Shown here: positions 1 through 4,799 of the stretch, piece by piece
How positions within the stretch are numbered: position 1 is the first letter of the stretch
How the letters are laid out: each line of letters opens with the position of its first letter
NCBI GenBank assembly: GCA_018711775.1
Contig: DVHV01000148.1
Coordinates: forward strand, 1-5,339
From: Candidatus Onthocola stercoravium
Lineage (GTDB): Bacteria > Bacillota_I > Bacilli_A > RF39 > UBA660
Length of the DNA stretch: 5,339 nucleotides
Direction of reading: 5' to 3'
Position numbers and translations under genes: made by a program
The notes under the pieces: model-generated
What the model saw: the letters and a program-made list of their open reading frames with translations, nothing else
The model's database searches: none
What the model was told of the DNA's origin: nothing

Positions 1-271
1 TATTATTTACTATTTTTAAATTATATTTTATTCTTAATATTTCTTCTATTTTAGGTATTAATTTTTTAGTATCACAGTTTATATTAAATACAACTTTTGC
101 AGAATTAATATGATTATAAAGTGGTGAATCACATAAACATTTTCTACTATAACTATTTGCTATATAAAATGCTACTACATCAGGAATAATATAATTAATC
201 ATATACTTACTGAAATTATTATAAAAAGGTAAATATTTTTGATTCCATTCTTTTTCTGTTATATCAGACAT
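1..271 (-). CDS. Hypothetical protein, 3' end beyond the window (90 residues seen)
   Basis: An open frame runs from an ATG at 271-269 to the window edge with no stop, giving at least 90 residues starting MSDITEKEWNQ. I do not recognise the family. It is rich in Asn, Ile, Tyr and Lys, as expected at about 19% GC, has Cys at 45, 47 and 66, and shows no clear membrane segment or signal peptide. The start is well supported: AAAGGAG (rc of about 279-285) lies 7 nt upstream. The first 8 bases overlap the end of the tnpV-like gene (ATGTCTGA holds both the start and the upstream TGA stop), so the two are probably translationally coupled. Its place behind tnpV suggests element cargo or an element maintenance gene; function unknown. 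Confidence 0.7.
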   Translation of the reverse strand, partial: MSDITEKEWNQKYLPFYNNFSKYMINYIIPDVVAFYIANSYSRKCLCDSPLYNHINSAKVVFNINCDTKKLIPKIEEILRIKYNLKIVNN

Positions 272-614
272 AAATATACTCCTTTAATATAATTTCTTCA
301 GCTCTATTTTTCATATTATTCATATTTTTTATCCACAGTAATTGTTGATTACATTTCATTTCTTCATTTATATTTTCTTTTTCAGCTAGTAACTTTACTA
401 ATCCATTTACTTTGTGTTCTACTAATTCATCTATTTCATGTAAATATTTATTTAATTCATCATTCATAAGTAATTTAATATATAAACTTTTCTTATTATT
501 TTTAATATAATCTAATCTTAGTAATCCATATTTTCTTATATTATATTGTTCTTTATTTTCTAGTATCAAATTAGGTAATAAATAATCACCTTGTTTAGTG
601 TAACTAATATTCAT
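264..614 (-). CDS. tnpV: TnpV family transposon-encoded protein
   Basis: This 116-residue protein matches the TnpV family (transposon-encoded protein, PF14198) along its whole length, judged from memory. Landmarks are a YTKQGDYLLPNL start (residues 5-16), an IRKYGLLRLDYIK block (26-38), LNKYLHEIDE (54-63), LVKLLAEKENI (72-82) and a C-terminal MNNMKNRAEEIIL block (98-110); the family usually ends in an R-AEEI-L-E-IY pattern. The length is normal (about 115-125 residues). TnpV was named from Tn4451-like transposons and its biochemical role is unknown; the charged, helical sequence suggests a small cytoplasmic protein. The start ATG (614-612) has GAGGAA 7 nt upstream. The stop overlaps the start of the next gene by 8 bp. 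The gene points into the element, away from the amidase junction. Confidence in the family is high; nothing here shows what it does. Confidence 0.88.
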   Translation of the reverse strand: MNISYTKQGDYLLPNLILENKEQYNIRKYGLLRLDYIKNNKKSLYIKLLMNDELNKYLHEIDELVEHKVNGLVKLLAEKENINEEMKCNQQLLWIKNMNNMKNRAEEIILKEYIYV

Positions 615-639
615 AACATTTCCTCTTTTCTTTCTATAT

Positions 640-957
640 TTAGGCTTTAATTGTTATACATTTATTTGTTACACTTTGACCTTCGCCACCACCAGCATTT
701 ATGTGATTAGAAACAACTATTACATCACTACCATCACCATAAAAACTTTGAATCTTACTAGGTCTAGAATTACTATCTAATGTCACATCATCAGTTCTAG
801 ACATTTCATTTGGTATTCCCATTTCATCTAATCTCTTATGAATGTATTCACTAATTTTCAAAGTATATTCTTTTTCCGTTATTCCATTAGCAATAGTCCC
901 CGGATCCTCTCCTCCATGACCAGCATCAATTACCACTTTTTTTAACGCTCTATCCAT
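640..957 (-). pseudogene. N-acetylmuramoyl-L-alanine amidase, truncated at the 3' end by the element
   Basis: The frame encodes 105 residues of an Amidase_3 (PF01520) cell-wall hydrolase, which cuts the bond between MurNAc and the stem peptide. Visible zinc-site residues are H14 in VVIDAGHGGEDPG, probably E28 in GITEKEYTL, and H85 in SNHINAGGGEG. Family members usually run to at least 170-180 residues and carry a catalytic Glu near the end of the domain; that part is missing. After G93 the sequence changes to 12 unrelated residues and a TAA, read from very AT-rich DNA, so the product should be inactive. ATG at 957 is preferred over an upstream in-frame GTG (966), because the GTG lies inside the ribosome site AGGTG 6 nt before the ATG. 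No signal peptide is visible, which fits a phage-type or cytoplasmic-start amidase. The missing 3' part may lie at the far end of the element. Confidence 0.8.
651..674. repeat. Direct repeat pair TTGTTATAC / TTGTTACAC at the element end
   Basis: TTGTTATAC at 651-659 and TTGTTACAC at 666-674 match at 8 of 9 positions, start 15 bp apart and lie just inside the proposed element boundary. Paired short repeats at an element end can be recombinase binding sites, but in DNA this AT-rich a 9-mer match is weak evidence on its own. The role is inference. Confidence 0.3.
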
Positions 958-1001
958 GTATATCACCTAGAATATTATATGGAAGATTTTAAATTTTGTT
1001 A

Positions 1002-1030
1002 TTTTTATAAAATTTTATAGTCCAATTCAA
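1002..1030 (-). promoter_or_regulatory. Candidate promoter for the amidase gene
   Basis: Reading the minus strand, TTGAAT (1030-1025) is followed after 17 bp by TAAAAA (1007-1002), about 45 bp before the amidase ATG. The match is moderate. A 14-bp perfect palindrome TATAAAATTTTATA (1006-1019) lies across the spacer and the -10 edge and could be an operator or just AT-rich chance. The upstream nuclease gene ends in its own terminator, so a separate promoter is expected here. Confidence 0.35.
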
Positions 1031-1035
1031 TAAAA

Positions 1036-1065
1036 CCAAAAAATAGTCACAATAATGCAACTATT
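1036..1065 (-). terminator. Intrinsic terminator of the nuclease gene
   Basis: On the minus strand AATAGTTGCA pairs with TGTGACTATT (10 bp with two G-U pairs) around a TTAT loop, followed by a T run and then GGTTTTATT. The nuclease TAG stop (1063-1061) is inside the first stem arm. The stem is AT-rich and of only moderate strength. Confidence 0.55.
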
Positions 1066-1783
1066 CCAAACTACTATCACCAGTAGCATAATTAATTTTT
1101 ATGCCAGGTTGAACATTATAAACAAAAACATTAAATTTTAATTCGCCATTATCTTCAACAGAATATGCTTCCATTTGCACACCTGTTGCTACTAAATTTT
1201 CTCCTTCAAAATATGGTGTAACTCGGTAAAGCACATGATTGCCCGTTTCTTTTACATATGCCGCGACTTCATCTTCAAATTGTAACATTGTTGTTGCATT
1301 CATATATCTTGTACAAGTAATTAAATTTTGTTCATTAGCATTTTCTCCAGTCAATTGATACCCAATCAAATGACACCGATTATATAAATACTTCCCACTT
1401 ACAATATCATATTTAACAGTATGCCACCCACTAGGTTTTACTTGTCCAATGCTTCCTCTTTCTTCAGTTGGCATAGTATCAACACTTACATTAGCAAAAG
1501 CCGAGCCACACCTACCTAAAGAATCAAAATTACTATATTTTTCAAAGCTTTCAGTAGTTTTTTCTTCTTCCGTAAATTCTGGTACATTATCATTTAAATA
1601 GATATATGCTTCACCATTATAATCCGGAATATTTTCTAAATCGTAATGTTCATAAGTATCAGTACTTCCCTCACTTACCTTCAAACATTCATCCCGAAAA
1701 TAATAAACAAAATAAGAGGCTAAAAAACAAAGTACCAAAACTAATATTTTATTCAAATATTTTTTCTTTTTCCTTCTGGCCAT
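1061..1783 (-). CDS. Membrane-anchored DNA/RNA non-specific endonuclease (EndA/NucA type)
   Basis: This 240-residue protein belongs to the DNA/RNA non-specific endonuclease family (Endonuclea_NS_2-like; EndA/DNA-entry nucleases), which cleave nucleic acid by a metal-dependent ββα-metal fold. A basic start (MARRKKKK) and a single hydrophobic segment at about 11-28 predict an uncleaved N-terminal anchor with the enzyme outside the cell. A spacer of about 60 residues precedes the catalytic domain (about 85-230). The core motif is YNRCHLIGYQLTGENANEQN (134-153): H138 is the likely general base, and an Asn around 149-153 the likely Mg ligand. Relatives usually read NLITGTRYMN where this one has C157, so C137 and C157 could form a disulfide or be neutral. 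The length is usual. The start has AAGGTG 7 nt upstream. The gene looks monocistronic, with its own promoter (1805-1833) and terminator. Roles could be DNA uptake, nutrient scavenging or biofilm DNA turnover; no competence genes are nearby to choose between them. Confidence 0.88.
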   Translation of the reverse strand: MARRKKKKYLNKILVLVLCFLASYFVYYFRDECLKVSEGSTDTYEHYDLENIPDYNGEAYIYLNDNVPEFTEEEKTTESFEKYSNFDSLGRCGSAFANVSVDTMPTEERGSIGQVKPSGWHTVKYDIVSGKYLYNRCHLIGYQLTGENANEQNLITCTRYMNATTMLQFEDEVAAYVKETGNHVLYRVTPYFEGENLVATGVQMEAYSVEDNGELKFNVFVYNVQPGIKINYATGDSSLE

Positions 1784-1804
1784 TTACCATCACCTTACAA
1801 TAAC

Positions 1805-1833
1805 ATTATATCAAAATTGACTAAAACAAACAA
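1805..1833 (-). promoter_or_regulatory. Promoter of the nuclease gene
   Basis: On the minus strand TTGTTT (1833-1828), a 17-bp spacer and a perfect TATAAT (1810-1805) with an extended TGA just before it form a strong vegetative-type promoter. Transcription should start near 1798, leaving a very short leader that begins at or just before the AAGGTG ribosome site. It overlaps the opposing promoter at 1817-1845 by 17 bp. Confidence 0.75.
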
Positions 1834-1845
1834 TTATGTTAAAAT
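1817..1845 (+). promoter_or_regulatory. Promoter of the Cys-cluster protein gene
   Basis: TTGACT (1817-1822), a 17-bp spacer and TAAAAT (1840-1845) preceded by TGT (extended -10) form a good vegetative promoter. Transcription should start near 1852, about 20 nt before the TTG start. Its -35 box lies in the spacer of the minus-strand promoter, and the minus-strand -35 box lies in its own spacer. Confidence 0.75.
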
Positions 1846-1872
1846 ACATAACAACTTGAAGGGGGAAGTATT

Positions 1873-2529
1873 TTGAAAAACTATAAAGGACAATGTGGAT
1901 CTTGTGTTCACTATCGCATTGAAGATTTAAGGAGCGCTGATCGCGACGGATACGGATGTGATGCCAACGGTAAAGTCTTTGGATCACCTTATTATAAAAG
2001 GTTTCCATTTGATAACTCATGTAGTAGATACAAAGAAGATCGTAATAGAACTGATCGAGATATCGAAAAAGCATTCAAAGCTTTAGATAACAGATATGGG
2101 TATCGCCCCGGAAGTTCTTCATGGTGGCATATAGCAACATTTGTAAACACAACTTTAGGAAGTGATGTATGCAATAACTATTTCTATACTATGGTTGCTT
2201 TCCGTGAAAACTATCTGCAAAAAGATTTAAGATATGTAAATTTTCTAGTACAATATGATATGTATGGACGTCTTATCGCCGATTCACTTGCTAAAGATTC
2301 TCAAAAAAAGTTAATTGCTCAAGAACTATTATTAAATCATATCATTCCAATTTGTTATGCTTATGAAGCCCAAAATTATGAACTGGCCTTTACCAAATAT
2401 ATGGACATGTTTGAAACCTTAAAAAGTTTATACCAAATAACAGATGTTACTACTTATGATTTTGATAACACTAAAAAATTAAATACCGAAGAAATAAACA
2501 CTCTTAAAAGAAAAAAGGAAGAAAAATAA
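1873..2529 (+). CDS. Hypothetical protein with an N-terminal four-cysteine cluster and a CFI-box-like C-terminal region
   Basis: This 218-residue cytoplasmic-looking protein has no signal peptide or membrane segment. The N-terminal 50 residues carry C8-x2-C11, C29 and C50 in an aromatic setting (GQCGSCVHY, GYGCD, DNSCSRY). That spacing resembles small Zn-ribbon or HiPIP-like Fe-S modules; the metal is inferred. Residues about 85-145 (WHIATFVNTTLG, then FRENYLQKD, then VQYDMYGRLIADSL) recall, from memory, a diverged form of the CFI-box-CTERM pattern (CFITTA, LR-FRD-YL, YY), but without the leading Cys. The rest is helical and ends in a Lys/Glu-rich tail. The start is TTG at 1873: AAGGGGG (1859-1865) is 7 nt upstream, and no better ATG keeps the Cys cluster. 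It has its own promoter, diverges from the nuclease gene and converges on ybaK. Function is unknown; a metal-binding regulator or stress protein is a guess only. Confidence 0.75.
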   Translation: MKNYKGQCGSCVHYRIEDLRSADRDGYGCDANGKVFGSPYYKRFPFDNSCSRYKEDRNRTDRDIEKAFKALDNRYGYRPGSSSWWHIATFVNTTLGSDVCNNYFYTMVAFRENYLQKDLRYVNFLVQYDMYGRLIADSLAKDSQKKLIAQELLLNHIIPICYAYEAQNYELAFTKYMDMFETLKSLYQITDVTTYDFDNTKKLNTEEINTLKRKKEEK

Positions 2530-2550
2530 TCAAAATTTTTCTTCCTTTTT
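2512..2550. terminator. Bidirectional intrinsic terminator between convergent genes
   Basis: GGAAGAAAAAT (2517-2527) pairs perfectly with ATTTTTCTTCC (2535-2545) around a 7-nt loop. Outer A and T runs (2512-2516, 2546-2550) give a U tract on either strand. It should stop both the plus-strand Cys-cluster gene and the minus-strand ybaK. It contains part of the plus-strand TAA stop (2527-2529) and part of the ybaK TAA stop (2551-2549). Confidence 0.85.
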
Positions 2551-3010
2551 ATTTACTAACATTCACCCAACTTACATAATTTGCATATTGTTCTAACTCT
2601 GATATTGTAAGTTTTATAGCACTATTACTACTTCCACATGCCGGATATACAAATTCAAATCTTTTTAAAGATTCATCCAAATAAACTTTTACTCCTGAAT
2701 TTATTCCAAAAGGACAAACACCACCAGCCTCATGACCGATTAATTCTCCTAAATTTTCACTAGGAATCATTTTAGCCTTACAATTAAAAGTTTGCTTAAA
2801 TTTGCTATTATCTACTTTTTTATCTCCTGCCACAACAATTAATATAGGTTGCTCAGAAACTATAAAAGACATTGTCTTAGCAATATTTGCTTCATCACAC
2901 CCAATTGCAATAGCGGCATCCTTTACTGTTGCACTAGATACTGAAAATTCTAAAATATCTTCATCTTTATTAAATTTTTTTAAATATTTTCTAACTTTGT
3001 CTATAGCCAT
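2549..3010 (-). CDS. ybaK: YbaK/EbsC family aminoacyl-tRNA deacylase
   Basis: The 153-residue protein matches the YbaK/EbsC/ProX editing-domain family, whose members hydrolyse mischarged tRNA such as Cys-tRNA(Pro) in the cytoplasm; the exact substrate cannot be told here. Landmarks are MAIDKVRKYLKKF at the start, ILEFSVSSATV (19-29), the conserved Lys K45 in AKTMSF (equivalent to the key Lys of H. influenzae YbaK), GHEAGGVCPFGI (92-103) and YPACGSSNSAIKLT (122-135). Length is normal. The frame stays open upstream to 3070, but the extra 20 residues are not family-like, and the ATG at 3010 has AAAGGG 9 nt before it, so this start is preferred. The start lies 20 bp inside the end of the RDD gene, which suggests coupled translation from one mRNA. 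The stop is in the shared bidirectional terminator. Confidence 0.9.
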   Translation of the reverse strand: MAIDKVRKYLKKFNKDEDILEFSVSSATVKDAAIAIGCDEANIAKTMSFIVSEQPILIVVAGDKKVDNSKFKQTFNCKAKMIPSENLGELIGHEAGGVCPFGINSGVKVYLDESLKRFEFVYPACGSSNSAIKLTISELEQYANYVSWVNVSK

Positions 3011-3614
3011 CTTTAGATACCCTTTCAACAATTTTTGTTCCTGCAATAATATCGTGCAATCCTCTACCATCTTTTCTTAAAATAATAAAGAAAATATTAA
3101 CATAAAATATAATCGATGCTAAAACACTCAATACTCCACTAACAATCATATAATCTTTATAACCAAAAACTAAAACTGCTATAATTAACAATACTTCAAA
3201 AATAATATTATAAAGCACTATTGTTCGAAGCAACATTTGCCACCATTTAACATTATTACCACTTGTACTAGCTACTTCAATATTAAATAATTTTTTACCA
3301 AGTGTTTGATTTTTATTCCATTTTTGAAATCCCACAAAATAAGCAAGATAAACAGCTATAGATAAACAAGAAATGCTAATGCTATATTTGCTCAAATTAT
3401 AATTAATTTTTTGATATTCTTCACTCTCGGCAATTTCTATAGCATTATCAACAGATAAATCTTCATATATTTCCATGTATTCACTATAAGTTTCTGCATA
3501 TTCATCAAAAGTTGGATTTAAAAATCTAATTTGATTTAACATAGTTAAAAATAAAACTATAAAGATATAATCTATTGCATAAGCACCAATTCTTTTAAAC
3601 GTTGTATTATTCAT
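2991..3614 (-). CDS. RDD family integral membrane protein
   Basis: This 207-residue protein has the RDD family pattern: R8 and D15 bracket the first helix (KRIGAYAIDY), NQTLGKKLFNIEV (102-114) follows the second, and KDGRGLHDIIAGTKIV (181-196) closes the domain. About four membrane segments are visible, near 12-27, 78-97, 131-150 and 156-179. The loop between the first two (about 37-66) is unusually acidic, rich in Glu, Asp and Tyr. RDD proteins are often of unknown role, and some have been linked to Na+ transport or salt tolerance; nothing here decides that. The ATG at 3614 has GAGGT about 5 nt upstream. The gene sits behind the htrA terminator and overlaps ybaK by 20 bp, so these two probably form a small operon. 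Confidence 0.87.
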   Translation of the reverse strand: MNNTTFKRIGAYAIDYIFIVLFLTMLNQIRFLNPTFDEYAETYSEYMEIYEDLSVDNAIEIAESEEYQKINYNLSKYSISISCLSIAVYLAYFVGFQKWNKNQTLGKKLFNIEVASTSGNNVKWWQMLLRTIVLYNIIFEVLLIIAVLVFGYKDYMIVSGVLSVLASIIFYVNIFFIILRKDGRGLHDIIAGTKIVERVSKDGYRQS

Positions 3615-3632
3615 ATATACCTCACTAAATAA

Positions 3633-3661
3633 ATTTTATTATCTTTTGAGAAAAAAAGCAA
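3633..3661 (-). promoter_or_regulatory. Candidate promoter for the RDD-ybaK unit, overlapping the htrA terminator
   Basis: On the minus strand TTGCTT (3661-3656), a 17-bp spacer and TAAAAT (3638-3633) lie 19 bp before the RDD ATG. The -10 is good and the -35 weak. The -35 bases are also the end of the htrA terminator stem and its T run, so read-through and initiation may affect each other. Confidence 0.4.
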
Positions 3662-3677
3662 ACATTATGCTGTTTGC
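3651..3677 (-). terminator. Intrinsic terminator of the abi-htrA unit
   Basis: On the minus strand GCAAACA pairs perfectly with TGTTTGC around the loop GCATAA, followed directly by seven T residues (3657-3651). The htrA TAA stop (3667-3665) lies in the loop. This is a compact, classic rho-independent terminator. Confidence 0.85.
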
Positions 3678-4798
3678 CCATCTGCACTAAGAGTAAGTTT
3701 TAAATCTCTTGTATTTCCATCACGATATACTGTTATCGTTATATCATCACCAACACTATGTTGATATAAGTAATATCTCAAGTAGGCTTTATTTAATACT
3801 TTTTCGCCATCAATTGCAGTAATAATATCATTTGCTTTAATTCCTGCCTCATCAGCAGCAGATCCTCTTTCTACAGATGTTACTATTACTCCATTTTCCA
3901 AACCAGAATTTCTAATTAAACTATAATATGTATAATAAGCATCAGCAAAATCAACCATTTGAATACCAATAACAGGATATACGATTATTTCTCCATCAAT
4001 AATTTGTTCAGCCTTTTCTACTGCTGCTTCAATAGGAATAGCAAATCCCATACCTTCAACCCCACTGCTTACAAGTTTTAATGAGGTTATACCAATGACT
4101 TCACCATTAGCATTACAAAGTGGTCCACCACTATTACCGGAATTTATTGCAGCATCAGTTTGTAAAACTCTCATAACATAATCATTAGTATTAGAATTTG
4201 ATACTGATACTTCAACCAATCTATCTTTACCAGAAATAATACCACGAGTTACTGTCCAAGAATAAGCATTATCAAGTGGAGCCCCAACTGCAAATGCCGT
4301 ATCACCAACTCGACTTTCTTCATTATTTCCAAGTTCTGCAACAGTAAGTTCTGTATCAGATTCTATTGATAACACTGCAATATCAGCGTATTCATCATGA
4401 CCAACAATTTCAGTTTCTACAACATCACCATTTGTAAAAGTTACAGTTACATTATCACCATCTTCAATTACATGGTAATTTGTTAGCAAGTAATATTTAT
4501 CCCCTTCTTGACGATAAACAAAGCCAGTACCTGATGCTATATATGTTCCATCACGATAAGTCGAAACCACTACAACAGAGTCATATACTTTAGCAACCGC
4601 TTCAGCAATACCCGTATCATTAATTGTTACATCTCTTACTTCTTTAATTACATCTTCTGTAATAGCAACAGGAAAGAAATATACAACAGCATACATTACT
4701 AAACAACCTACAAAAAAGATAATAATATATGTCATTATATTTTTCGTTGCTTTTTTGTTTAAATTTTCATCAGTATTTTTATTTAACTTTTCATCCAT
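3665..4798 (-). CDS. htrA: HtrA/DegP-type trypsin-like serine protease with C-terminal PDZ domain
   Basis: This 377-residue protein is an HtrA/DegP/DegS-like protease that degrades or processes damaged proteins outside the membrane. A charged N-terminal tail (1-20) and one hydrophobic segment (about 21-43) anchor it with the protease outside. The trypsin-like domain (about 62-268) has the full triad: H109 in TNYHVIED, D139 in YADIAVL and S223 in GNSGGPL. One PDZ domain (about 273-372) follows, with GVIVTSVERGSAADEAGI (303-320) and NDIITAIDGEKV (323-334). The length fits single-PDZ Firmicute HtrA proteins. The ATG at 4798 is 1 nt after the stop of the upstream Abi_2 gene; GAGG lies 10 nt upstream, inside that gene's end. 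Translation is therefore likely coupled. A strong terminator overlaps its stop. All catalytic residues are present, so it should be active. Confidence 0.93.
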   Translation of the reverse strand: MDEKLNKNTDENLNKKATKNIMTYIIIFFVGCLVMYAVVYFFPVAITEDVIKEVRDVTINDTGIAEAVAKVYDSVVVVSTYRDGTYIASGTGFVYRQEGDKYYLLTNYHVIEDGDNVTVTFTNGDVVETEIVGHDEYADIAVLSIESDTELTVAELGNNEESRVGDTAFAVGAPLDNAYSWTVTRGIISGKDRLVEVSVSNSNTNDYVMRVLQTDAAINSGNSGGPLCNANGEVIGITSLKLVSSGVEGMGFAIPIEAAVEKAEQIIDGEIIVYPVIGIQMVDFADAYYTYYSLIRNSGLENGVIVTSVERGSAADEAGIKANDIITAIDGEKVLNKAYLRYYLYQHSVGDDITITVYRDGNTRDLKLTLSADGQTA

Positions 4799-4799
4799 C

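Larger units (their letters stand above)
1..681. mobile_element. One end of an integrated mobile element (TnpV-bearing), boundary inside an amidase gene
   Basis: The proposed element runs from the left edge to a boundary near 676-684. Three things seen in the sequence support it. A TnpV-family gene lies within 70 bp of the boundary. The amidase gene entering from the right loses family resemblance at this point. GC falls from about 35% (661-960) to about 19% (1-600) by hand count. TnpV is known from Tn4451/Tn4453-type mobilizable transposons of Clostridia, which move by a large serine recombinase; no recombinase is in this window, so the element type is inference. The far end should lie beyond position 1. 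The exact boundary is uncertain by perhaps 10-20 bp. Confidence 0.6.

Noticed and set aside
958..966. GTG start for the amidase at 966
   Set aside because: The GTG is part of the AGGTG ribosome site that serves the ATG at 957.
1006..1019. 14-bp perfect palindrome TATAAAATTTTATA as a terminator or operator
   Set aside because: It has only A and T, no T tract following it on the minus strand, and such palindromes are common by chance at this base composition. It is kept only as a note in the amidase promoter entry.
966..1060. Possible small RNA or short gene between amidase and nuclease
   Set aside because: Only a terminator and a candidate promoter are visible; no open frame with a ribosome site was found.
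1606..1803. Open frame of 65 codons on the plus strand
   Set aside because: It is antisense to the well-supported nuclease gene, covers its membrane-anchor region, has no family pattern and lacks a convincing ribosome site.
1811..2174. Two open frames on the minus strand (1811-2074 and 1992-2174)
   Set aside because: Both lie antisense to the Cys-cluster gene and its promoter, have no recognisable motifs, and overlap each other in different frames.
3011..3070. Upstream extension of ybaK by 20 residues
   Set aside because: The extra residues do not resemble the family N-terminus, whereas MAIDKVRKYLKKF at 3010 does and has a good ribosome site.
2802..3080. Plus-strand open frame of 92 codons
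   Set aside because: It is antisense to ybaK and the end of the RDD gene, both of which have clear family motifs.
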